A program made the translations under genes and the position numbers. DNA of 64,000 nucleotides from Pseudomonas sp. FP453 (lineage in GTDB: Bacteria > Pseudomonadota > Gammaproteobacteria > Pseudomonadales > Pseudomonadaceae): assembly GCF_030687495.1 (NCBI RefSeq), contig NZ_CP117435.1, forward strand, positions 3,166,501-3,230,500, written 5' to 3'. Below are positions 54,522 through 62,375 of this stretch, piece by piece. Numbering within the stretch: position 1 is the stretch's first letter; every line of letters starts with the position of its first letter. The notes under the pieces were generated by a model that saw only the letters and a list, made by a program, of their open reading frames with translations, was not told the origin of the DNA and did not search any database.

Positions 54522-55523
54522 ATGCCTTGTTTGCGCGCTTTTTGCATCGCTACCCTACTGACGGCGGGCACTGCCCCAGTGTTCGCCGCGTCCTACGGCC
54601 CCGAGCTAGAAGGCTTTCAATACCCTTACCCCGTGGAGCATTTCGCCTTCCAATCCCAAGGCAGACATCTGCAGATGGGCTACATGGACGTCCCCGCCAA
54701 AGGCCGCGCCAACGGTCGCAGCGTGGTGCTGATGCACGGCAAGAACTTCTGCGGCGCCACCTGGGAAGACTCGATCAAAGCCCTCAGCGAGGCCGGTTAC
54801 CGCGTCATTGCCCCTGACCAGATCGGCTTCTGCACCTCCAGCAAACCCGAGCATTACCAGTACAGCTTTCAGCAGCTGGCGCTCAACACCCACCAACTGC
54901 TGGAAAAGCTCGGCATTCAAAAGGCCACGATCATCGGCCACTCCACCGGCGGCATGCTCGCTACCCGTTACGCGCTGCTCTATCCGGCACAGACCGAACA
55001 ACTTGGCCTCGTCAACCCCATCGGCCTGGAGGACTGGAAAGCCCTGGGCGTGCCCTATCGCAGCGTTGACCAGTGGTACCAACGCGAACTGAAACTCAGC
55101 GCCGACAGCATTCGCCAGTACGAATTGAATACCTACTACGTCGGTCGCTGGAAACCTGAATACGAACGCTGGGTGGACATGCTCGCTGGCCTCAACGGCG
55201 GTCCCGGCCACGCCCAGGTCGCATGGAATTCGGCGCTGATATACGACATGATCTTCACCCAGCCGGTGGTCTACGAGTTCAAGCACTTGCAGATGCCTAC
55301 CCTGCTGCTGATCGGTACGTCTGACACCACCGCCATCGGCAGCGATATCGCGCCGCCAGCAGTGAAGGCCCGCCTGGGTCACTATGATGTCCTGGGCAAG
55401 CAGGCGGCGACGCTGATTCCCCATGCAACCCTGGTGGAATTCCAGGGCCTGGGCCATGCTCCGCAAATGGAAGAACCCGCCCGGTTTCACAAAGCGCTGT
55501 TGCAGGGTTTGAACAGCCTTTAA
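54522..55523 (+). CDS. exported alpha/beta hydrolase
   Basis: This 333-residue protein has a signal peptide (cleavage near VFAAS). The alpha/beta-hydrolase motifs are HGKNFCGATWED (oxyanion region), GHSTGGM (nucleophile Ser), an Asp in GTSDTTA, and His in GLGHAPQME. GGAG lies nine bases before the ATG. It is likely a periplasmic esterase or lipase-like enzyme with unknown substrate. Confidence 0.88.
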   Translation: MPCLRAFCIATLLTAGTAPVFAASYGPELEGFQYPYPVEHFAFQSQGRHLQMGYMDVPAKGRANGRSVVLMHGKNFCGATWEDSIKALSEAGYRVIAPDQIGFCTSSKPEHYQYSFQQLALNTHQLLEKLGIQKATIIGHSTGGMLATRYALLYPAQTEQLGLVNPIGLEDWKALGVPYRSVDQWYQRELKLSADSIRQYELNTYYVGRWKPEYERWVDMLAGLNGGPGHAQVAWNSALIYDMIFTQPVVYEFKHLQMPTLLLIGTSDTTAIGSDIAPPAVKARLGHYDVLGKQAATLIPHATLVEFQGLGHAPQMEEPARFHKALLQGLNSL

Positions 55524-55548
55524 CCCACCTTTTGCGAGGCACACGTGA

Positions 55549-56502
55549 ATGTCGGTACAGATCGCAGTTATTGATGATTGGCAGCAGGTCGCCCGTGACG
55601 TGGTGGATTGGTCGTCACTTGAAGGCGTGGGCCAGGTGCATTTTCTGCATGACTACCCGGCGGATACCGCCACGATGATCGAGCGGTTGCAGGGCTTCGA
55701 CGTGATTTGCGTGATGCGCGAACGCTCCACCTTCGACCAGGCCCTGCTGCAGGGCCTGCCCCGGCTCAAGCTGCTGGTGACCGGCGGCATGCGCAACGCC
55801 GCCATCGACATTCCTGCCGCCAAGGCCCTGGGCATCCAGGTGTGCGGCACCGATAGCTACAAACACGCGGCGCCGGAACTGACCTGGGCGCTGATCATGG
55901 CCTCGACCCGCAACCTGCTGGCCGAAGCCAACTCCCTGCGCGCCGGTGGCTGGCAAGTCGGCCTGGGCGGCGACCTGCATGGCAAGACCTTGGGGATTCT
56001 CGGCCTGGGCAGCATCGGCCAGAAAGTCGCGCAATTTGCCCAGGTGTTCGGCATGCGGGTGATTGCCTGGAGCGAAAACCTCACGCCCGAGCGCGCTGCC
56101 CAAGCCGGCGTCACCTGGGTCAGCAAACAACAGCTGTTCGAACAGGCGGACATTCTCACCGTGCACCTGGTACTCAGCGACCGCAGCCGTGGCCTGGTGG
56201 ATGCGCAAGCGCTGGGCTGGATGCAACCGGGCGCGCGCCTGGTGAACACCGCACGCGGGCCGATCGTCGATGAACAGGCGCTGATCCACGCCCTGGAAAG
56301 TGGCCGGCTGGCCGGCGCCGCACTGGATGTATTCGCCGACGAACCGCTGCCGCTGGATCACCCGTTCCGCCGCTTGCCCAACGTGCTGGCCACGCCCCAT
56401 GTGGGCTATGTCAGCGAACAGAACTACCAGCAGTTCTATGGGCAGATGATCGAAGACATCCAGGCCTGGGCCAACGACGCGCCCATTCGCGTGCTTGGCT
56501 GA
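55549..56502 (+). CDS. D-isomer-specific 2-hydroxyacid dehydrogenase
   Basis: This 317-residue NAD(P)-dependent enzyme interconverts 2-oxo and D-2-hydroxy acids. It has the Rossmann motif GILGLGSIGQ, the catalytic Arg region in NTARGPIVDE, a Glu in ALDVFADEPLP, and the catalytic His in ATPHVGYVS. It lies 25 bases after the hydrolase gene; a shared transcript is possible. Confidence 0.92.
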   Translation: MSVQIAVIDDWQQVARDVVDWSSLEGVGQVHFLHDYPADTATMIERLQGFDVICVMRERSTFDQALLQGLPRLKLLVTGGMRNAAIDIPAAKALGIQVCGTDSYKHAAPELTWALIMASTRNLLAEANSLRAGGWQVGLGGDLHGKTLGILGLGSIGQKVAQFAQVFGMRVIAWSENLTPERAAQAGVTWVSKQQLFEQADILTVHLVLSDRSRGLVDAQALGWMQPGARLVNTARGPIVDEQALIHALESGRLAGAALDVFADEPLPLDHPFRRLPNVLATPHVGYVSEQNYQQFYGQMIEDIQAWANDAPIRVLG

Positions 56503-56529
56503 CGCACCATTTTGAGGCGTATGCACCTA

Positions 56530-56624
56530 TGTGGCGAGGGAGCTTGCTCCCGCTGGAGTGCGCAGCGCTCCCAAGATTTTTGGGGCCGCTTCGCGCCCCA
56601 GCGGGAGCAAGCTCCCTCGCCACA
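56530..56624. repeat. inverted extragenic palindrome, second family
   Basis: The outer arms TGTGGCGAGGGAGCTTGCTC and its complement enclose a smaller GGGGCCGC/GCGCCCC hairpin. This repeat family (GGCGAGGGAGCTTGCTCCC) is distinct from the GGGAGCTGGCTTGCC family elsewhere in the window. Confidence 0.88.
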
Positions 56625-56905
56625 GGAAGGCTTTTTCAAGGGCGCATAAGGTTACAAGTTTTTTGTCCTACAAAATTTCCTCACAAACCCTACAGGCTCT
56701 AGGATCTGTCCTAGACTGATGACCGATGGGTCCGTTCGAAAACAAAAACCCCGCAAAAAATCGAAACTTTCCAACTCTGCCGTAGGTCCAGTTTTAAGGT
56801 AAGGCGAGCGCTTGCGGTTCACACCCAACGCCCGTCCATCCATTCTTTTCGAGCCAAATGTGCAACTGGCATACGCCTTGCCAGTTTGTACAGTGCTTGT
56901 GCGCC

Positions 56906-56924
56906 TGACCGCAGGAAGCGGTCA
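56906..56924 (+). promoter_or_regulatory. candidate RsmA/CsrA-binding hairpin in the glgA leader
   Basis: A seven-base perfect stem (TGACCGC/GCGGTCA) displays AGGAA in its loop, the classical form of an RsmA/CsrA site. Further GGA triplets occur at 56927 and in the glgA ribosome binding site (56966). This would place glycogen/trehalose synthesis under post-transcriptional control; inferred from sequence only. Confidence 0.5.
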
Positions 56925-56975
56925 TCGGAGCTGATGGCAGCGGGCCATTAGCCAACCAACATGTGGGAGAGAACT

Positions 56976-58529
56976 ATGATCAGTGCCGCTGTAGATCTTC
57001 AGGGAGAGCGTGTCAGTCAGCCGGTAGAGGGATCTTCATTGATCGATCTGCCAGCCACTTCGCGGCCGGTCGTGAGTCAGAATCCCAATCGCAAGAAAGT
57101 CCTGTTCGTCACCTCCGAATTCGCCGACCTGGTGAAAACCGGTGGCCTGGGCGACGTCTCCGCCGCCCTGCCCCGCGCCATGGCCCATCTGCATGATGTG
57201 CGCGTGTTGATCCCCGGTTACCCGCAGGTGATGGAAAGCGACAACCCGATTCATATCGTCGGCGAGCTGGGCGGCCACGCCGCGCTGCCGCCGTGCAAGA
57301 TCGGGCGCATGGACCTCAAGGATGGCCTGGTCATCTATGTGCTGATCTGCCCCGAGCTGTACGAGCGCGAAGGCACGCCCTACGGCGCCAATAACGGCCG
57401 CGACTGGCCGGACAACCATATCCGCTTCGCCCGCCTCGGCCTCGCCGCCGCCGACATGGCCGCCAACCTCGCGCAGATCCACTGGTGCCCGGACCTGGTG
57501 CACGCCCACGACTGGCCCGCTGGCCTGGCCCCGGCGTATATGCACTGGCGTGGGTCACGCACGCCGACCCTGTTCACCATCCATAACCTGGCGTATCAAG
57601 GCGTGGTCAGCCTGGCCTCGACGCCAGAGCTGGGCATTCCACCCCACGCCTTGCAGCAGGAAGGCATGGAGTTCTACGGCAAGATGTCGTTCCTCAAGGC
57701 CGGCATGGCGTATTCCAGCCACATCACCACGGTGAGCGCGACCTACGCCCAGGAAATCACCACCCCCGAATTCGGCTGCGGTCTCGATGGCTTCCTCGCC
57801 AGCAAGACCCAGCAAGGCCTGCTCAGTGGTATTCCCAACGGCATCGATGAAAGCTGGGAAACCTCCACCGACAGCCACCTGACCCACAACTTCAATATCG
57901 GTGACTGGGACGGCAAGGCGATCAACGCGGCTCATGTGCGCAACCTGTTCGGCCTGGACGACTCCAGCGGCCCGCTGTTTGCCGTGGTGTCGCGCCTGGT
58001 CTATCAGAAAGGCCTCGACCTCACCGAAGCCGTTGCCAGCTTTATCGTCGAAAATGGCGGCCAGATCGCGATTATCGGCCGTGGCGAACCGGAAGAAGAA
58101 CAAGCCATGCGTGAACTGGCCCTGCGCTTCCCCGGCCAGGTCGGTGTGCGCATCGGCTTCAACGAAACCGACGCCCGGCGCATGTTCGCCGGCAGTGACT
58201 TCCTGCTGATGCCGTCGCGCTACGAGCCGTGCGGCCTGAGCCAGATGTACGCGCAGCGCTTCGGTTCGCTGCCGGTGGCGCGCAATACCGGCGGGCTGGC
58301 GGACACCATCGAGGATGGCGTCACCGGTTTCCTGTTCAATGAATCCACCGTGGGCAGCTATCAGGAAGCCCTGAGCCGCGCGTTCAAGGTCTTCGCCTTC
58401 CCGCGCCTGCTCAACGCCATGCGCTGCCGCGCCATGACCCAACCCTTCAACTGGTGCCAGGCGGTGGAACCCTACGCCGACCTGTATGAGCAACTGGTGG
58501 CCAAGGCCCTGGGGAAATCCGCTAAATAA
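56976..58529 (+). CDS. glgA: glycogen synthase
   Basis: This 517-residue GT5 enzyme adds glucose from ADP-glucose (bacterial type) to an alpha-1,4-glucan chain. After a ~35-residue N-terminal extension, it has the substrate-binding KTGGLGDVS motif, HAHDW, and a C-terminal domain with SRYEPCGLSQMYAQRFG and NTGGLADT. The ATG is preceded by GGGAGAG. It is the first gene of a cluster with treZ, malQ and treY, the order known in Pseudomonas. Confidence 0.95.
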   Translation: MISAAVDLQGERVSQPVEGSSLIDLPATSRPVVSQNPNRKKVLFVTSEFADLVKTGGLGDVSAALPRAMAHLHDVRVLIPGYPQVMESDNPIHIVGELGGHAALPPCKIGRMDLKDGLVIYVLICPELYEREGTPYGANNGRDWPDNHIRFARLGLAAADMAANLAQIHWCPDLVHAHDWPAGLAPAYMHWRGSRTPTLFTIHNLAYQGVVSLASTPELGIPPHALQQEGMEFYGKMSFLKAGMAYSSHITTVSATYAQEITTPEFGCGLDGFLASKTQQGLLSGIPNGIDESWETSTDSHLTHNFNIGDWDGKAINAAHVRNLFGLDDSSGPLFAVVSRLVYQKGLDLTEAVASFIVENGGQIAIIGRGEPEEEQAMRELALRFPGQVGVRIGFNETDARRMFAGSDFLLMPSRYEPCGLSQMYAQRFGSLPVARNTGGLADTIEDGVTGFLFNESTVGSYQEALSRAFKVFAFPRLLNAMRCRAMTQPFNWCQAVEPYADLYEQLVAKALGKSAK

Positions 58530-58548
58530 ACCTGGGAGGTCTCTATAG

Positions 58549-60294
58549 ATGCCGGCACGGACTCTGGAAACCTGGCCCCACGGCGCAATCATGCTGGACG
58601 CGCAACACACGCGTTTTGCCTTGTGGGCGCCAGATGCGTATTACGTCAGCGTTGAACTGGAAAACGGCAAGTCCATCGCCATGCTGCCCCAGGCAGAAGG
58701 CTGGTTTGAAAGTGAAATCGCCTGCCCGGCAGGCACCCGCTACCGCTTCAATATCGACGGGGAACGAGATGTCCCCGACCCCGCGTCCCGCGCCCAGGCC
58801 TCGGACGTGCATGGCTGGAGCCTGGTGGTGGACCCGCTCGCCTACCCCTGGCGCCACAGCCAGTGGCAAGGCCGGCCATGGCATGAAGCGGTGATCTACG
58901 AGCTGCATGTCGGCGCACTGGGCGGCTATGCCGGCGCGGAGAAACACCTGCCGCGCCTGGCCGAGCTGGGCGTGACGGCGATTGAACTGATGCCGCTCGC
59001 GCAGTGCCCCGGCGAGCGCAACTGGGGCTACGACGGCGTGCTGCCCTACGCACCCCACGCCGCCTATGGCACACCCGAGCAGCTCAAGCACCTGATCGAC
59101 AGCGCCCACGAGCACGGCCTGGCGGTGATCCTCGACGTGGTCTACAACCACTTCGGCCCCGACGGCAACTACCTCGGCCAATACGCCCAGGGCTTCTTTC
59201 GCGAAGACGTGCACACGCCCTGGGGCGCCGGCATCGATTTCGAGCGCCGCGAAGTGCGCGACTTCTTCCTCGACAACGCGTTGATGTGGCTGCTGGAATA
59301 CCGCTTCGACGGCCTGCGCCTGGACGCCGTGCATGCCATCGACAACCCGGACTTCCTGACAACCCTCGCCCGGCGCGTGCGCCAGCAAGTGGATGTCGGC
59401 CGACACGTCTGGCTGGTGCTGGAAAACGAATTCAACCAGGCCAGCCTGCTTGAACACGATTTCGACGCGCAATGGAACGACGACGGCCACAACGCCCTGC
59501 ACGTGTTGCTCACCGGCGAAACCGACGCCTACTACAGCGACTTCGCCCGCGACACCACCGCCAAACTGGCCCGTTGCCTGGGCGAAGGCTTTATCTACCA
59601 GGGCGAGACCACCCGCCACGGCCACACGCGTGGCGAACCCAGCGCCCACCTGCCGCCGAGCGCCTTTGTGTTGTTCTTGCAGAACCACGACCAGATCGGC
59701 AACCGCGCCTTCGGCGAGCGCCTGCACCAACTGTGCGCGCCCCAGGCACTGCGCGCCGCGACCGCCTTGTTGCTGCTGTCACCGATGATCCCGCTGCTGT
59801 TCATGGGCGATGAGGTCAACGCCCGCGAGCCGTTCCTGTTTTTCACCGACCACCACGGCGAACTGGCCGACGCCGTGCGCGAAGGCCGGCGCAATGAGTT
59901 TGCCGACTTCGCCGCGTTCCGCGACCCGGCGCTGCGCGAACGCATTCCCGATCCCAACGCCCTGGCGACCTTTGAACAGTCGGCCCCGGTGTTTGCCGCC
60001 AGCGAACACGCTGAGTTCTATCGCCACCTGCTCAGCCTGCGCCATCAGCACCTGGTGCCGCACTTGCCCGGCAGCGTGGCACTGGGCGCGCAGGTGTTGG
60101 CCGACGGCGCCGTCAGCGCACGCTGGCGCCTGGGCAATGGCAGCCTGTTGCAGATCGACCTGAACCTGAGCGCCACCGCCCTCGATCATCCCGCCAGCAC
60201 CCACCTGCTATTCGAAACGCCTGCGCAGCAAGGCGCGCACCTGCCGCCCTACAGCGCACGCGTCACCCTATCCCCTGTTGGAGAGCACCCTTGA
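58549..60294 (+). CDS. treZ: malto-oligosyltrehalose trehalohydrolase
   Basis: This 581-residue GH13 enzyme releases trehalose from malto-oligosyltrehalose, the product of TreY. It has an N-terminal beta-sandwich (FALWAPDAYYVSVELENG) and a catalytic barrel with DVVYNHFGPDG, GLRLDAVHAI (nucleophile Asp), LVLENEFN (Glu) and LQNHDQIGNRAFGERL. The last segment is characteristic of TreZ. Its stop overlaps the TTG start of malQ. Confidence 0.95.
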   Translation: MPARTLETWPHGAIMLDAQHTRFALWAPDAYYVSVELENGKSIAMLPQAEGWFESEIACPAGTRYRFNIDGERDVPDPASRAQASDVHGWSLVVDPLAYPWRHSQWQGRPWHEAVIYELHVGALGGYAGAEKHLPRLAELGVTAIELMPLAQCPGERNWGYDGVLPYAPHAAYGTPEQLKHLIDSAHEHGLAVILDVVYNHFGPDGNYLGQYAQGFFREDVHTPWGAGIDFERREVRDFFLDNALMWLLEYRFDGLRLDAVHAIDNPDFLTTLARRVRQQVDVGRHVWLVLENEFNQASLLEHDFDAQWNDDGHNALHVLLTGETDAYYSDFARDTTAKLARCLGEGFIYQGETTRHGHTRGEPSAHLPPSAFVLFLQNHDQIGNRAFGERLHQLCAPQALRAATALLLLSPMIPLLFMGDEVNAREPFLFFTDHHGELADAVREGRRNEFADFAAFRDPALRERIPDPNALATFEQSAPVFAASEHAEFYRHLLSLRHQHLVPHLPGSVALGAQVLADGAVSARWRLGNGSLLQIDLNLSATALDHPASTHLLFETPAQQGAHLPPYSARVTLSPVGEHP

Positions 60295-62375
60295 GCGAAG
60301 CGAACCTGGAAATCCTCGCCAGCCGAGCGGGCCTGGCCGTCGATTGGATCGACGCGAATGGCCGCCCGCAACGTGTACAACCCGACGAATTGCGCGCAGT
60401 TCTCAAAGGCCTGGGCCACCCGGCCGACAGCGACGCCGAAATCGACGCCAGCCTGCTGCAACTGGAGCAGGTGCAACAAGGCAAACACCTGCCGCCGCTG
60501 ATGACTGTCGACAGCGGCAGCGGCCTGGACCTGGCGCGTTATTTCGAACCCGACACCCTGTGCCGGGTCAGCCTGGAAGACGGCGAAACCCTGGAGCTGC
60601 GCCTGGATGGCGACGCGGTGCTGCCCGGCGTCATCGCCCTCGGCTACCACCAGGTGCATATCGCCGAGCAGACCTTCACCCTCGCCGTCGCGCCCACCCA
60701 TTGCTACAGCGTGGCCGAAGCCGTCGACAGCGACCCTGCCCGTGCCTGGGGCCTCAGCGCCCAGCTCTATGCCCTGCGCCGCCTGGGTGATGGCGGCTTC
60801 GGCGACACCCTGGCCCTCGAACACCTGGCCCGCGCCGCCGCCGAACGCGGTGCCGATGCCTTGGCGATCAGCCCGATGCATGCGATGTTCAGCGCCGATA
60901 CCGGGCGCTACAGCCCGTATTCGCCGTCCAGCCGCTTGTTCCTCAACAGCCTGTACGCCTCGCCCGCCTGCATCCTCGGCGAGCGCGAAGTGCGCAATGC
61001 GCTTGAAGCCATCGGCCTCACCGACGAGCTGCACCGCCTGGAACAACTCGAGCTGATCGACTGGCCCGCCGCCGCCCAGGCCAAGCAAAGACTGCTGCGC
61101 GCGCTGTATGCAGACTTCCGCCACGGCGAGCATCCGCAACAGGCGGACTTCCTCAGCTTCCGCCAGGCCGGCGGCGAAGCCCTGGAAAACCACTGCCGCT
61201 TCGAAGCCGTGCAAACCCAGCGTGCCGCTGCCGGTGAAGACCTCGACTGGCGCCACTGGCCCGAGGACTGGCGCAGCCCGCAAAGCCCGGCACTCGCGCA
61301 GTTCGCCGAGGAACACCGCGATGAAATCGGCTACTTCGCCTTCAGCCAATGGCTGATCGCCCGCAGCCTGGAACGCGCACAGCAGGCCGCCCGCGGCAGC
61401 GGCATGGGCGTTGGCTTGATCGCCGACCTCGCCGTGGGCGCCGACGGCGGCGGCAGCCAGGCCTGGAGCCGCCAGGATGAACTGCTCGCCAACCTCACCG
61501 TGGGCGCGCCACCTGACATCCTCAACCGCGCCGGCCAGGGCTGGGGCATTTCCGCGTTTTCCCCCGAAGGCCTCAAGCGCAACGGTTTCCGTGCCTTTAT
61601 CGAGATGCTGCGCGCCAACTTCGCCCACGCCGGCGGCTTGCGCATCGACCATGTGATGGGCCTGCAACGCCTGTGGGTGATCCCCATGGGCGCCTCGCCG
61701 CGCGAAGGCGCGTACTTGTATTACCCGGTGGACGATCTGTTGCGCCTGCTGGCCCTGGAATCCCACCGCCACCAGGCCATCGTCCTCGGTGAAGACCTCG
61801 GCACCGTGCCCGACGGCCTGCGCGAAAAACTCATCAGCCGCTCGATTCTCGGCATGCGCGTGCTGCTGTTCGAACAAGGCCACGATGGCCAATTCAAGCC
61901 CATCCTCGACTGGCCCGACAACGCCCTCGCCACCACCAGCACCCACGATTTGCCAACGCTCAACGGCTGGTGGCACAGCCGCGACATCGAGTGGAATATC
62001 GAGCTGGGCCTGATCGACGCCCCCACCGTGGAGCAATGGAGCGAACACCGCCTGCGCGAACGCCAGGCGCTGCGCCAGGCCTTGAGCCAGGACCCGCAGA
62101 ACTTCGTCGACGAAATCCGCAACGACACCGACCACATGATCGACGCCAGCGTGCGCTACCTCGGCCACACCCGCGCGCCACTGGTGTTGCTGCCACTGGA
62201 GGATGCGCTGGGCGTGGAGGAACAAGCCAACCTGCCCGGCACCCTTGACACCCACCCCAACTGGCGCCGACGCCTGGCGGGCGAAGCGTCCAGCCTGCTC
62301 GACAATGCCGGCGCCGCCCGCCGCCTGGAACTGTTGGCCGTGGCGCGCAACCAGGCCCACGAGCGTGACCGATGA
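60291..62375 (+). CDS. malQ: 4-alpha-glucanotransferase (amylomaltase)
   Basis: This 694-residue GH77 enzyme transfers maltodextrin segments between glucans. It starts at TTG, overlapping the treZ stop (TTGA), with GGAG upstream. It has an N-terminal extension of about 140 residues and a catalytic core with YSPYSPSSRLFLN, LRIDHVMGL (nucleophile), GEDLGTVP (acid/base) and STHDLPTLNGWW. It probably reshapes maltodextrins to supply TreY. Confidence 0.95.
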   Translation: MSEANLEILASRAGLAVDWIDANGRPQRVQPDELRAVLKGLGHPADSDAEIDASLLQLEQVQQGKHLPPLMTVDSGSGLDLARYFEPDTLCRVSLEDGETLELRLDGDAVLPGVIALGYHQVHIAEQTFTLAVAPTHCYSVAEAVDSDPARAWGLSAQLYALRRLGDGGFGDTLALEHLARAAAERGADALAISPMHAMFSADTGRYSPYSPSSRLFLNSLYASPACILGEREVRNALEAIGLTDELHRLEQLELIDWPAAAQAKQRLLRALYADFRHGEHPQQADFLSFRQAGGEALENHCRFEAVQTQRAAAGEDLDWRHWPEDWRSPQSPALAQFAEEHRDEIGYFAFSQWLIARSLERAQQAARGSGMGVGLIADLAVGADGGGSQAWSRQDELLANLTVGAPPDILNRAGQGWGISAFSPEGLKRNGFRAFIEMLRANFAHAGGLRIDHVMGLQRLWVIPMGASPREGAYLYYPVDDLLRLLALESHRHQAIVLGEDLGTVPDGLREKLISRSILGMRVLLFEQGHDGQFKPILDWPDNALATTSTHDLPTLNGWWHSRDIEWNIELGLIDAPTVEQWSEHRLRERQALRQALSQDPQNFVDEIRNDTDHMIDASVRYLGHTRAPLVLLPLEDALGVEEQANLPGTLDTHPNWRRRLAGEASSLLDNAGAARRLELLAVARNQAHERDR

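Larger units (their letters stand above)
56503..56975. other. 473-base gap before glgA
   Basis: It contains an inverted extragenic repeat (56530-56624), a 6-base palindrome CTAGGA/TCCTAG (56699-56714) overlapping a promoter-like CCTAGACT, and a long leader with a GGA-loop hairpin near glgA. No gene was seen. The promoter of the glycogen/trehalose operon must lie here. Confidence 0.6.

Noticed and set aside
56699..56714. RpoS-type promoter or operator at CTAGGA/TCCTAG before glgA
   Set aside because: The palindrome and the CCTAGACT match are too short to call without transcript data.
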